A stretch of 64,000 nt of DNA from Bathynomus jamesi. Taxonomy: Eukaryota > Arthropoda > Malacostraca > Isopoda > Cirolanidae. The notes beneath the pieces are model-generated. The model was not told the origin of the DNA. It saw only the letters and a program-made list of their open reading frames with translations, and ran no database searches. Positions 11,437 to 22,420 of this stretch are shown here, one piece after another. A program made the position numbers and the translations under genes. Positions within the stretch are counted from its first letter, which is position 1, and each line of letters opens with the position of its first letter. The DNA lies in assembly GCA_023014485.1 (NCBI GenBank), contig JAJOZX010005519.1, positions 105,001 through 169,000 on the forward strand, given 5' to 3'.

Positions 11437-11603
11437 GACTGACCGCACACATGATCGTCTCGCGACTCACGACTCGGGTCGTGACGACTCAATTCTGGGG
11501 AATTTATCTCGAATCGTTGCAGTGTGCGGGCCTTCCATTCTGTCAATGTAAAATTACGCGACTCGAGTCGTGAGTCGCGAGACGATCCTGTGCGCGGCCG
11601 GTC
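11437..11603. mobile_element. Harbinger-like MITE, TAA target duplication
   Basis: Inverted ends GACTGACCGCACAC and GTGCGCGGCCGGTC, with longer inverted arms carrying GATCGTCTCGCGACTCACGA. Flanked by TAA on both sides. Length 167 bp, non-coding. The 3-bp TWA duplication is typical of PIF/Harbinger. Confidence 0.75.
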
Positions 11604-12110
11604 TAAATGCATCTTTTAACTATAAAGGTTTATGAAGTCAGGTTTGTATAAAAGACTCGACATGCTTTATTTAAATGGCACTTCTATTGCTTCTTGCTTA
11701 TATTTTAAACACTAACATCAATACTCAAGATGTGCACGTGTGTGTATATATATATACACACGATGTGCGTTTTGAGTGCAAGTCGACGGAGATCGGAGCA
11801 ACAAAAATTGTTAGGTTTTACATCCTTTTCGTCGTGTCCATTTTTTACCAAGTAAATTGTGTTAAATTCACATTCAAATTTCAAAATCGGATGAAATACT
11901 GGTGCTACTATAGCGTGATTCCTACCGGTGACTTCGATACTATAGGCCCATAGGGTGATTCCTACCCGTTTTGGTTCGAAACTACAGTACTGTAGAGTGT
12001 GATTCCTGTCCAAGGTATAAATGAAAATATAATAAATATAAAATGCTATTTATTATTCAATTTTATTTATTTAAAAAATAGTTTCGGTGCTACTATAGTA
12101 TGTGGTCTAC
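11604..12110. other. intron sequence with repeated GTGATTCCT motifs
   Basis: GTGATTCCTACC or close variants occur near 11918, 11955 and 11998, and the reverse form GGTAGGAATCACGC near 12270. This suggests an old inverted-repeat element spanning about 11915-12285. No gene. Confidence 0.45.
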
Positions 12111-12188
12111 CTACGATTGGTTAGGTTTAGTCACGATATTTTCGTTAAAACTAACGAAAATATCATGACTAAACCCAACCAATCGTCA
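12111..12188. repeat. short palindrome of the Merlin-like hairpin family
   Basis: CTACGATTGGTTAGGTTTAG followed by its approximate reverse complement through CCCAACCAATCGTC. Shares TGGTTAGG and ATATTTTCGTTA with 5921-6123. Confidence 0.75.
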
Positions 12189-12714
12189 AGGTGATGGACA
12201 TTGGAATGTAAACAAGCAATTAGTAAACAAGGTAAGAAGCTATAATTAAAAGGTAGACCGCCGAATCGAGGTAGGAATCACGCTATTAAGTAGCACCGAA
12301 ATACTTTTGTAGTTTAAGCTTTTTCAGTTCAAAATTTTGGATTTTTTTTACTGACCGGGAAGTAAAGTGTAGCTACTTATTTTAAAAATAAGTTATTCTA
12401 TTTTTTAATTTAAATTTTGGTTTTAATGTTCGCGTTCCATTATTATCAATTTTGCAGTCGAATATTATTTTTTTTTTTTAAATTTAGATTTTGTTCCATT
12501 AAATTTAAATTCAAAAGTAAAGAAATTCAATGTAAAATTTTAAGTGGAAATTAAACTAAATTCAAGTTCAATACCAGAGTGAAAATCGAACGAAAATTTG
12601 AAAGCAAAAGTTTCAGGTTGACCAAAACTCAAAGTTGAAATTAAAACATCATTTCAGAATTCCAGGATTCAATTGTCTGAATGAATTTTTTGGGATCATC
12701 TGAAGATCAGGGCC

Positions 12715-12805
12715 CCCAGCCTTCGTTAGTTAGCCTTATAAGGCTAACTAACGAAAATATCACGACTTAACCTAACCAATCAAGGGCATTCAGTTGACCT
12801 AACCG

Positions 12806-12853
<48 letters not shown>
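12715..12853. repeat. half hairpin of the same family plus (TA)n
   Basis: CCAGCCTTCGTTAGTTAGCC through CCTAACCAATCAAGGGC matches one arm of the element at 5921. It is followed by a TA run (12811-12853). Confidence 0.7.
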
Positions 12854-12856
<3 letters not shown>

Positions 12857-13871
12857 TATATCGTTCAACATCTACCCCAGCAACGCCGGGTCGCTCCACT
12901 AGTTTTAATTATATGTGAAACTCAAAATTTCCATGACGACTGTGTTCTTTTCTATAGTTTTATTCACCAAATAATTAGTCCTGAAAATATTAAGATTCAG
13001 AAATCTTGACACAATGTGAAGCTCAAAATTTTCACGGCTGCGTTCTTTTCTGTAGTTTAATCGCGGTGCTGGGGCCTTTGGCCCAGTAATTTTAATTATT
13101 TAATTTATTAACACCTAGGTGCACAACCTGGGGACCTAATCAATGTGTGTGTGTGTGTGGGTGTGTGTGAAGTTTCATGTTTGTAACTGCTTCCATTTTG
13201 GAGTTATGGTTGGAACAGACAAACACGCACACACGTCCTTTATATATATATATATATAGAAAGCGCTTGACCACTATTTCATGTTTTAATTTTCCTTCCT
13301 GGTTATTTTCATCATAAATATTCACGTGTCACTTTCGTGAAATAATATATATGTATATAAGTAATTTATTTGTAGTGATATACAGCTGAGAAAATGACAT
13401 GAATTAAGATGAACAGATAAACGAAATGATAAAAAATGTTTTAGTTGTAAAAGATCAACAGAAATGACAATTCATTGATTTCTTAATTTTAACTGAAGTT
13501 CTGCAGCTTGCAAATGCCCCCGAGAATTTGGAAACATGCCCCGAACTGATCTTCTCTCTTGACTACTTACCCGTACATATTTAACTTAAAAAAAAAAAAA
13601 AGACACGAAAATCGATATTCATTTGTTTTTGGCGACGTTTGGTATAATGGCAGTTCAATAGGATCAGTAGTAAAGAATTTTATTATCGTATCGTGTTAAT
13701 CCAGTCCGTGGTAAAATCCATTGCTTTACTTTATAAGCTTAAATCTTTAAATGTTGCTATTTTAAGACCTATTTTGAATATTATATCAACGTTTAGTGAA
13801 TAATTTGTTCAAAATTATTTAAATATACGCAAATTGCTATTAATTCCTAATACGTAAACATCGTTTACAGG
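12854..13871. other. intron; LINE-type tail with TG/CA and TA runs
   Basis: 13040-13258 contains AAGTTTCATGTTTGTAAC and TTTTGGAGTTATGG motifs common at LINE 3' ends in arthropods, next to TG, CA and TA runs. Identification is tentative. No gene. Confidence 0.4.
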
Positions 13872-14181
13872 AGTAGTATAGCCGCAAAAGGGGAGAGTGC
13901 AAGAATGTTGCAAGTGATTACGTAATGTTGCAAAGGGGGGTGGGGTTGTTGCAAAGGGGGGTGGGGGTGTTAAAGAAAAAATTACCCCAAAGGGCCCTTT
14001 GTTGCCAACCGGGGTTGCAAGGGGCATGCAACTTGGAGGCGGAGTTCTCCCCCAAGCTATTCCCCCCAAAGGGCCAGAAAGGAGGAGAGGTGTTCAGTGT
14101 TCACCTGGCAGGAGCCAAGTGCATATTAAGACTTCAGCCGAGTAGGCGTTGTTTTATAGGCTCCTAATCAGCCAGTTGGCT
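13872..14181 (+). repeat. Maverick left terminal inverted repeat
   Basis: About 310 bp, inverted relative to 26890-27197, with a few substitutions and length changes in the G-rich and A-rich runs. Contains GTGCAAGAATGTTGCAAGTG and CCCAAAGGGCCCTTTGTTGC. Part of the repeat (CATGCAACTTGGAGGCGGAG) occurs a second time at 14309-14345, just inside a (GA)n run. Confidence 0.93.
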
Positions 14182-14225
14182 GAATCAGTCAGTTGGCTGA
14201 GCCAAGGGGGGAGGGGTACACCTGC

Positions 14226-14289
<64 letters not shown>

Positions 14290-16108
14290 TTGCCTTTGAT
14301 TGCAAGGCATGCAACTTGGAGGCGGAGTTCTCCCCCAAGCTATTTTCGTTTACCTAACCTAAGAGGCCTCTAAGGGGTTTTCCCAAAGGGCCAGAAAGAG
14401 AAGGACCAGAGGTCCTTGCTCGGCTGGGAGCCGAGCTTGAATGATTCTTTCATCAGCTTCTCGGTCTTTTATAAACCTCTATTCTGGCTGAGTTGCCAGA
14501 TAGCGCCATGTATTCCAGATAGCAATATTTATTAAATTGTACTTGTATATATAATAAACTAATGAACCACTCGTGTACACAAACCATATAAAATACCACA
14601 ATATATGATGGTAGATGAATCCAATTAAATTCTGTTTATTAAATAAATAATTTTTACACACTTAATTTTTATTATAAATATTTAAGTCACGAATAACGAA
14701 ACGAAATGAAAATTTACGAAACACACGAGCCTCATTCCCCCCAAACCCCTGCGAAGAAAATTGAAAAAAAACGAAATTTAAAGAAATTAATCAATTGAAA
14801 TTAGCCAAAACACAATCCGCTATAACGGGGTCGGGCGACTAATGACATTATTTAAGTCACGAATAACGAAATGAAAAATTTACGAAACAATTCAAAACAT
14901 ACGCTCCTCATTCCCCCAATATAGTTAATCAATTGTAAGATTTATTTAAAGTTGAAATTAGCCAAAACACAATCCGCTATAACGGGGTCGGACGACTAAT
15001 GACATCTTTATATTTTCGAAGAACACCTGCTGGTTGAGAGACCTTCCCCCCAATCCCTGATAAGTCAAGTCTCCCTTCACTCCAAATGAAAAGAAAATTT
15101 ACCGAAAAAATCAAAACACACGATTGTCATTCGCCAAGCCCGGATATATATATATATATATATATATAATAAACGAATAAACAACTCGTGCACACACACA
15201 CACACGCACGCACACGAGGAAAAGGAGACTGTGTGTCAATTCGAATCGTGTCCCTAGAGACCTTTTTCTGACCGAGTCAACCTTTCTTCGTCTACTTGAA
15301 CAAAAACCACCTTTCACATCAATTCTTATTATCATTATTATTATTATTATTATTATTTCTACAATGAAAATATTTTATATTTACGCGTAATTTGTATGGT
15401 GTCATATTCTTATAACTACATCTTAACTGCTTAAATCTTTGATTTTTAATATTTAGTGTTAGAAGTGAAAATTTAGCACAATTCATACTAGACCTCGATT
15501 GCTCACTATTTCATCGAGATAATTAAAGCTCATATACAGGACCAGCATTGCCTATAAGATCTGCGGGAAACTCTGAGTAAATGTAAATATTATTTTCTCG
15601 AAAACTATGGGTGATAGAAAAATTCTGAAACCGGAATCAGTATCAAAAGTTCTATAAGAATCACCAAATAGTTTTCCAGAAATGTTGTACCCTAGTGTAA
15701 TTTGAATTGGAAAGGTTTTCACTCCACCTTAGACCCACAGTTTAACGTTGAAACTGAATGCTTTTAAAAATATAATTAGGATATATTTCTTTATATCCTC
15801 TCGATTACATTAGTGACTAATGATGCGGGAAACTGAGTAAATGGAAATATTATTTTCTCGAAAACTATGGGTGATAGAAACATTCTGAAACCATATTTGG
15901 AATCAGTATCAAAAGTTATATAAGAATCACCAAATAATTTTCAAAGGAGTAATACGAGCATTAAATCTATTGGTGAAAATATAAAGATGCCATTACTCGT
16001 CCGGACCCGTTATAGCGGATTGGTACACATCATAGCTCCACCCAGCTACACCGGCTGCCAATCACTACGAACATCTGGTCTTTTGGGGCGGAGCTTGGCG
16101 ATTGTGCA
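14182..16108. other. Maverick left sub-terminal non-coding region
   Basis: Holds a (GA)n run (14225-14286), a partial second copy of terminal-repeat sequence (14309-14400), a block matching the right end in reverse (GCCAGATAGCGCCATGTATT near 14490), two direct copies of a segment with CCAAAACACAATCCGCTATA (14803 and 14962), and two copies of a ~120-bp segment (15558-15682 and 15817-15940, with ATTTTCTCGAAAACTATGGG). A short TA run and an (ATT)n run lie at 15142 and 15328. No gene is seen. Confidence 0.7.
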
Positions 16109-16116
16109 TATAAAAG
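16109..16116 (+). promoter_or_regulatory. TATA box for the Maverick + strand transcript
   Basis: TATAAAAG lies 67 bases upstream of the first base of the ATG at 16183, whose context CCACCATGG is a strong Kozak match. The spacing allows a start site near 16140. Inferred from sequence only. Confidence 0.6.
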
Positions 16117-16182
16117 GGGATATTTTTCAGTTTGGAGTAACAGTAGCTATTTTAGCGTCAGTGAATAATCATTCCCTCCACC

Positions 16183-16352
16183 ATGGACCTGTACGTCTCC
16201 CCGGATTTGTATGAAGAAAGTGACACTGCAGCATTAACTGCAATTAATCTTTTTAATGCGATTGACCGTGATGAATTATTTCCAACGCAAACCGTAGAAG
16301 ATATTTGCAGTGACGCTCCTTACAATCTGACGCAAGGGACTACCATAGAAAT
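16183..16352 (+). CDS. Maverick spliced gene, first exon
   Basis: Opens at an ATG in CCACCATGG and encodes a short acidic peptide (MDLYVSPDLYEESDT at its start) to a textbook donor AT|GTAAGT. Its 170 nt end in phase 2, which fits the next exon at 16680. I do not recognise a domain. It may be the N-terminal extension of the polymerase-bearing protein; that connection rests on phase and strand only. Confidence 0.6.
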
Positions 16353-16679
16353 GTAAGTGTCTATAATTCGATTTTACATATATATATATGGAGGGTTGTA
16401 GTATCTCGTCAAATACTACATTTAGATACTCACCAAAAATCGAAATTGGCAATCAATGTTATTTGGTTTTACCTCTTATCCCCATTATGCTAAAATCGAA
16501 ATTTTTTATGGCAATCAATGTTATTTGGATTTACCTCTTATCGCCATTATGCTAAAATCGAAATTTTTTATGACAATCAATGTTATTCCTCTTAAATGAA
16601 CCAAAGATATCTTCACATAATGGGGATCTGTCTGTATACTCTGTATATGTTTTAAAAGAATGAACATTATTCCTTTAAG
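16353..16679 (+). other. intron with tandem ~70-bp repeats
   Basis: Three partial copies of a unit with AATCGAAATTTTTTATGGCA and ATCAATGTTATTTGG occupy about 16436-16590. The intron ends TTCCTTTAAG. Confidence 0.6.
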
Positions 16680-16781
16680 GTCCGATGAGGATTTGACACG
16701 TGTTATACAATCTTTTGAAGAATCTCGTGTCATGAATACGGAGGATATACTGATCAGTCAGCAATGTCACACCGAAATAAT
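16680..16781 (+). CDS. Maverick spliced gene, second exon
   Basis: Acceptor TTCCTTTAAG before 16680, donor AT|GTAAGT after 16781. 102 nt: 1 nt completes a codon, 33 codons follow (SDEDLTRVIQSFEESR at the start), 2 nt remain. Acidic, no recognised domain. The donor and the 1-nt entry of 21661 match, implying an intron of 4.9 kb that spans all the opposite-strand capsid and integrase genes. Confidence 0.55.
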
Positions 16782-16904
16782 GTAAGTGTTTTTCGATCTT
16801 TTTGGGGTAAGAAGACAATATATTTTCATAAATTTATTAAATGAAAGAAATCAGTACAATAACCAACTACAGAATATACCGTTACAAATATACGAACAAA
16901 AACA

Positions 16905-17385
16905 TTATACTATACAACGAGTACGTACAATTGGAAAACGGATTTTTATCTGTCTGCATACCATTTCATCGTTTCGGCGAGTGTGGCACGGGTCAAATAA
17001 ATTTAAAAAATTTATAAATTCTTTATCACGACATATGCATGAGAAATGAGACGCAGTACATTCCGCAAACATTACTAAAATATCCTTGTATACGAAACGG
17101 GTTCCATACAACTTCGGGAATATGTAACTGAGCGAGAAATTTTACAATAATAGGGTCACTCCAGGGTTGAGTACCGAGTGAATCAAAATAGTACAGGCGC
17201 TGTCTATTTTTAAAATAGACAGCGATCCAGTGAATCCCTTCATTACCGATGACATCTGTGTTTACAATAAGACTACCGCATTCTCGCGTACTTGGCAAAC
17301 TCAATGTTTCATTCTTCGCAAACACGCCGATAAATTTGGAACGTGTGGCTCGTTCCATTACTTTCTGAAGTGTATTAGCATCCAT
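16905..17385 (-). pseudogene. Maverick cysteine protease (adenain-like)
   Basis: Read leftward from 17385. The catalytic elements of the adenovirus-type maturation protease are present: His in GIHWIAVYF, acidic residue in YYFDSLGTQPW, and Cys in CGMYCVSF. Members of the family cleave capsid precursors. The frame stops at about residue 119 (17026-17028), and the expected C-terminal part (KEFINFLNLF and following) continues in another frame to about 16930, showing a frameshift near 17030. It is the last gene of the - strand block; its start lies 1 base past the end of the capsid gene. Confidence 0.88.
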
Positions 17386-17386
17386 T

Positions 17387-18686
17387 TTAAAAGTCAGTGA
17401 TAACGCTCCTAAATCTATCTACTTCTATTAGGGCTTGCGATTCGAGATATACTAGTACACTAATAGGAGCGTCTATAGGCTTGGCGAATTCCAGCCGCAC
17501 TGAGATGTTTCCGCTCTGCTGTGAGGTTAGATGGGTATTTACGCTAGCAGATAAGTCAGGTGTAATGTCAAACGGGTAAAGGTTAAATTGATCAATGAAT
17601 TCTTCCTGCGTTACCCCATTACCAAGCTCATCACAATCACCTGCAATATGGGTCAGATTACTATAGGCTCTGGCACAAAGAGGTAACACAGCGTCTGATG
17701 AATAGTCCGTACCCATTGTTCCACCCAAAGCAGTGCCATTAACGTATAGAGTTATATTTTTAAGTCCGAAATTCTCGAATTTAAAGGCACTCTTTTTATA
17801 TTTGCCATTCGCCGAGGCATGGTCCTGCATACCGATTAATATCCTTTTAGGAAGATTTCCCAGGGCAATGTTTTCTATCTGCTTCGATGCCAACCCTGCA
17901 GGAACCGTATATAGTTTGATTTGTACTCTGTTAATAGGATATTTCACTGTAGCGTTTAGTAAATTTTTCTCAATTTCTAGTTGTTTTGGTGAACTTAATT
18001 TCACTCGCCGTACGCGGAGGTATGTGTCCATAATGTGAACCACAACGGGCTTTGCACCCTCTTCTTGATCAGCATCCAGATTTAAGCAGGTCTCAGGACT
18101 CGTGCGGGTGAGCTTTATTTTCATATCCACCCCGTTGACAAGCAACTTCTCCTGGAAAGTGAAATCTGTGTGCAACCGTCCAAAACACTCGTATATTTTC
18201 TTTTTAGAATTTTTAAATTTGTCCTTTATACTATTTTCATCTTTAGTTTGATAATATCCCTCGGCACTTAAAAAGGTGGCCTTCGCTTCTTTGGAAAAGT
18301 TGGACATTTTCCAGATAGGCTCGTAGATGATAGTACCCCGTGCCTGCCGATATGTTGGTCTGATTTAAATATACGTCAAACTCGTTGAATATGGAGTGCA
18401 GAAAGTTTGTTTCAGGGTATACAGCATATTTGTCATCGCAGACCATTCCATCAGAATGGGCTATACGTAGCTTAGCGTACATGTGCACACAGCTTGGATC
18501 AAAAAAGTAAGGGCTTGAGCTGGGTATCACGAATTCTATAGGTGCACTCGGGGAACTAATTGTGTTTAAAGGGTTAATTGTAATAAAGTCACTGTGCTCA
18601 ATAGAAACTTGGGTTGGAGGTAGCTCAAAAAGGGACAGCTCCGATTTACAGCATTGTGAACTACATGGGTGGATGAAGCGTGCCAT
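17387..18686 (-). pseudogene. Maverick major capsid protein (double jelly roll)
   Basis: The N-terminal part, starting at the ATG at 18686 (MARFIHPCSSQCCKSEL), has the segments ELPPTQVSIE and NFLHSIFNEFDVYLN usual near the start of Polinton capsid proteins. It continues to about 18300, where reading moves to another frame (NFSKEAKATFLSAEG) that runs 300 residues to the stop at 17387. The overlap at 18243-18307 marks a single frameshift. The encoded protein would be about 430 residues, somewhat short of the ~500-600 usual in the family. Upstream lies the basic core-like gene. Confidence 0.88.
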
Positions 18687-18830
18687 GGCGAAATAGTGAC
18701 TCCTCTCTCGACAAGTGGTAAACAAACTATGATTCATGAGATCAATGTCCTTAGCTTATATCAGTGAAAAAAGTGGTCAACCACAGGTTTCATTCGCTTA
18801 CAGCACTTCTTTTTTGATAGCCTTTTACGT

Positions 18831-19148
18831 TTAATACCACGTGACCCCTTCTTCTTCCGGGCAGCCCGCTTCTTCTTCTTCCCGCCACCACGCATTTTTC
18901 TCTGCATCTTTGATGATTTCGTCCCGTGTACGCTTTAAATGTTTTTTTAGAGCCTCTTTAGGTTTAGCCCCTGCCAATATGTCTTCTGCAGTGTTAATAC
19001 CTGATTGTAGCGCTTTCCTTCCAAAGTATCTGGCACCCCTCTTCAGCAAAGGAACAGCCGTACGTAATATGGATGAAAAAATGGACCCAAGTCCACTACC
19101 GCGCTGGTATCGCACCCCTCGATAGACGGTGAAAGGCTTTCTATCCAT
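18831..19148 (-). CDS. Maverick small basic core-like protein
   Basis: 105 codons, intact. Rich in Arg/Lys with a Gly-rich start (RGVRYQRGSGLGSIFSS) and AVPLLKRGARYFGRKALQSG, a pattern seen in small basic proteins of Polintons that have been compared with adenovirus core proteins. A DNA-condensing role is inferred from charge and position between the capsid and penton genes, not from a domain match. Confidence 0.6.
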   Translation of the reverse strand: MDRKPFTVYRGVRYQRGSGLGSIFSSILRTAVPLLKRGARYFGRKALQSGINTAEDILAGAKPKEALKKHLKRTRDEIIKDAEKNAWWREEEEAGCPEEEGVTWY

Positions 19149-19214
19149 TATAACTCAGTGCGTCGAAAGTAGCTTCACTGTTAAGCTCACGTTACCGAAT
19201 GGGAAGTTTTCACC

Positions 19215-20001
19215 CTAAATCGTTCTTATATATATTGAGATATTGGTTATTAAATTAGTTGCGACATTCACATAATGGGGTCTGTCATATGTAATACTCA
19301 AACTCCTTCCTCTATGGTTGGGGATGTGAGCAATGCGCAGCAGGCGTGCCTGGGTATCCCCAACAAACTGGTGCTCCACTATATTACTGTAAATATAGCA
19401 CATGTCTGGGGACCTTTCAGCCAATTTCTCCATCTTCAATTGATACATTAATCTGGACAAGTCATGCTGTCTCGTGAAATGTCTCTCTTTGGAAGGCTGC
19501 GCTATATCGGCCGTTGGTTAGAATTTTGAACTTTCTATGGTCTTTAATACGTCTGTTAGTCTTTGATTTTAGGATTAGTGTATGTGCAGGGTTGTTTACG
19601 ATTTCGTATACTAAATCATTCGTAAGGTTTGAGTTTCTTAAACTTACGTTTAAGCCTCTCACAACATCCTCGGCCGAACCATATTGACCCGGTCCTAGTC
19701 TTACTTCTGTACTGTAATACCGTGCAACCTTAGTCCGAGCGATACGCATAGTTTCATCCATAGCTACCTCAGCTTTTTCACACTCGTCAATGTCTCTAAG
19801 AATCGTAAAAACGGTTTCTTTATGTTCAATATTTAAAAAGATGGTGTCCAGCTGAATTTCGCATATCCCCACCTCATACGAATCACGACCCAATTCAATG
19901 TGCTTGTGGAGCTCTGTTACAAAGTTGGCTAGTGTGTTGTTAGGGTGTACAGACAGGGACGAGGAGGACGGGAGTGTGACGTAGAAATGGTTAGGAGCCA
20001 T
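19215..20001 (-). pseudogene. Maverick penton-like minor capsid protein
   Basis: Starts MAPNHFYVTLPSSSSLSVHP at 20001, followed by NTLANFVTEL and SYEVGICEIQLDTI, the typical opening of the single-jelly-roll minor capsid protein of Polintons. The frame ends at 19462 and the C-terminal portion (KLAERSPDMCYIYSNIVE, then LLRIAHIP) continues in another frame to 19215, so one frameshift lies near 19460. In the family it caps the five-fold vertices of the shell. Confidence 0.82.
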
Positions 20002-20009
20002 GTTGCATA

Positions 20010-21001
20010 CTATTTAAGCTTCATTATTGCATCAGCTTTTATATAGGTGTTGAAGCTTTCTGGGTACCCTAGCCATTTCACCAGGTACCTTTTTCTCTTT
20101 CCTGAACCTATGCTTCCTAAAATTTTCTCAATTTTAAACACATTTTTTCCTAAATTAAACGCAACTTTCTGCAATTCCTCGCGGTAAAAGCCTCCTGAGA
20201 TTTCTTCCCCATTCAAATCTTCAATGTAATACATCATTATCTCACCTTTAGGTCTCATAGCCCTAACTTTAAAAATCTCGCGCAGATTGTGGTGGTGGTG
20301 GTGATCCATCTCTCATCAGGGGCGTACCTCTTTCTAAAACTTCGTTAGGTGTCCCAATCGTGCGATGGTGTGAGCGGTTGTAGGACGATGCCAATGATTC
20401 CAGAATGTCTAGAAATCTGTATGTGTTTTTATGTGTAAAATAACGGTGCATGCGTTCCTTTATGGTGCGCTGAACTCTTTCAGCTAAAGAAGACTTATGT
20501 ATAGAATTGGTTGTGTAATAGCTGATATTAAACTCTGTCAACATGTTCTGAAAAGCACGGCCTATAAATTCCTTCCCCATATCCGTACAAAAATAGCCAG
20601 GAACCCTGTTTTCTTTCAACATTAGCGTTTTGGTGGCTTTAGCAACTGTCAGGTGATTTATTTTTCAGAGGAACTAGCCACAGATATCTAGAGAATACGT
20701 CTATTATGAATATAATGTAGCGGTAACCATCGTTATACACAGAATATCTTTGCATGTCTGTTAAATCTGCTTGCCAAATAGAATCAATCGAGGAAGCCGT
20801 TGTCTTGGCTGTTTTAAACCTTTTTCTCACAGGCTTATGAAGCGTATAAGCGTCCTGCTCCCTCAAAATTCTTTCAACATCTTTTTTTCCTACTCCGTAA
20901 ACACTTCTGTACAGTCTATCTACGCCGCCGTAAGAGGATGGGTTAGAAATGTCATAATAACGTTTAGTTAATACATTGCCATTTGCGTATTTTAGAGGCA
21001 C
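20010..21001 (-). pseudogene. Maverick integrase (rve core plus chromodomain)
   Basis: Three frame segments in order. 20639-21001 has the zinc-region-like start and core strand 1 (SIWQADLTDMQRYS, first catalytic D). 20269-20622 has VPGYFCTDMGKEF (second D) and HKSSLAERVQRTIKERM (catalytic E). 20010-20309 ends in a chromodomain (FKIEKILGSI, then RYLVKWLGYPESFNTYI). DDE integrases join element ends to target DNA and the chromodomain is usual in Polinton integrases. Frame changes lie near 20640-20660 and 20290. Confidence 0.92.
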
Positions 21002-21212
21002 GTGGGTAGGGTTGGTTTAACCTCTTCTTGCTCCTCTTCAAAGGTGTTACCGCCGGGGGTGACGGCGCCTTCAATTGTGTCACAGGCGTTGCATGTTCCA
21101 AGTCTTTTAACCTGTTCAGATTTCCTATCAACGTTTTAGGGACATTTATTTGATGTAGTCTTGCTTTAATATGCTTCCATCCTGATGGTGATGTCCTATC
21201 CCACTTTCTCAC
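20964..21212 (-). CDS. unrecognised Maverick open frame
   Basis: 82 codons starting RKWDRTSPSGWKHIKARL, with a basic Pro-rich end (LKRSKKRLNQPYPR). It overlaps the integrase start and follows the ATPase. It could be the shifted C-terminus of the ATPase or a separate small protein; I see no motif that decides. Confidence 0.35.
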   Translation of the reverse strand: MRKWDRTSPSGWKHIKARLHQINVPKTLIGNLNRLKDLEHATPVTQLKAPSPPAVTPLKRSKKRLNQPYPRASKIRKWQCIN

Positions 21213-21216
21213 CAGA

Positions 21217-21582
21217 TCATGGACAATGTAAGAACACGCTTATGTTGAGATGGTGGGAGAATACTGTAAATGTCTCGGCAAACGTTTTATCCATCTCCAA
21301 CATGAGATCGTCAATTACAATGATTGTATGTTCATTTCCCTTTAACGAATTAACGTCATATACGCCTTTGTGGAACAAAATATCATCTTGGTACTCGTTG
21401 AACACTGATTGATACGTCGAATAGCACCATATAACTTTATGCACAAATTTCGAGAACATATCTCCCTTTTCTTTAATGATTTTAAGCATAAACACAGTTT
21501 TACCACATCCTGTAGGTCCAGATATAATACATGTGGATGGACTCGTGAATCTGAATTTTTCTACAGAGTCCATTTCTAACAC
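21217..21582 (-). pseudogene. Maverick packaging ATPase (FtsK/HerA type), truncated
   Basis: Walker A GPTGCGKT near residue 22 and Walker B TIIVIDDLM near residue 88 mark the genome-packaging ATPase of this superfamily. The frame stops at 121 residues (HHLNISVFLHCP), about half the usual length, so the C-terminal part is lost or shifted. Its start lies only 79 bases from the start of the + strand polymerase exon, so the two blocks diverge here. Confidence 0.9.
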
Positions 21583-21660
21583 GTCACACTCCTAAGTGGG
21601 TCATTTACAAAATATTACAAATTTTGAGTGCTGTTCCTTATATTTTGCTTTCTTCCACAG

Positions 21661-22420
21661 AACCGTGAATGACGATGAGGTAGAGCATCCCATCATTGAC
21701 ATTACGGATGACCTCGACGACAGTGTAGTTGTGATCTCCTCCCCTGCCAACGAATCCTCACCAGCGATACCGGTAGCACGTCCAAAGCGAAGGTGTGAGA
21801 ACCCCACGTCAGGTATAAAGCGACCGAAATACGCGCCTGTTGCACCAGTAATAGATCCCCAACCATCAACCTCCTACGCAACAGGCCCCCCATCAGCACC
21901 TTCCGCTAATATACCCCCTAATTCATCCGCCACAGTTGCCCCCCGTTCTGTTGAGGATGCTATAACGCTCGAATTGGTGCGCTCCGCAGCCCCCACCCCA
22001 GCCTTGACTAGAAATCGGTATAGAGTCAGGGTCGACCCTAGAGCCATGTATAGCAATGGAATTGAGCGCGGGCTACGCCGGGTTGTACAGCGTATTATAG
22101 AGTTTGCTCTTCAGAATCGCGACGAGCGTGAAGTCAGGACGAGTCTGTCCTTTGGATTCGGGTCAGATGACGGTGATGTAGACGATTATTGGGTGATAGT
22201 GCCATTTAGACGTTTGGCGGCTGAAGATGTAGAATATATATTAGGACGTATAATGCAAGCCGCCCAAAGTAGTATAGCCTTCAATATGGACAACTTCACG
22301 GTAAATATTGACCGTGTATTCCGTGTTGCGGGTCATAGTGCCATACCGTATACTCTTAACTTCAATTCTCCGACTATTTACCGAAAGCATATAAACGTCG
22401 ATCGTGGTTGCGCTTTATAG
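21661..22420 (+). CDS. Maverick polymerase gene, large N-terminal exon
   Basis: Follows the acceptor CTTTCTTCCACAG and starts with 1 nt then ACC GTG AAT, fitting the 2-nt exit of 16781. It encodes an acidic then Pro/Ser-rich linker (SSPANESSPAIP) and a folded region with SLSFGFGSDDGD, YWVIVPFRRLAAEDV and DNFTVNIDRVFRV, the usual N-terminal region ahead of the Polinton type B DNA polymerase. It ends at a stop at 22420; in an intact element this would read on into the polymerase. The fragment downstream begins about 120 bases later in another frame. Confidence 0.78.

Noticed and set aside
17397..18038. + strand open frames opposite the capsid gene
   Set aside because: They are shadows of the - strand capsid frame with no domain of their own.
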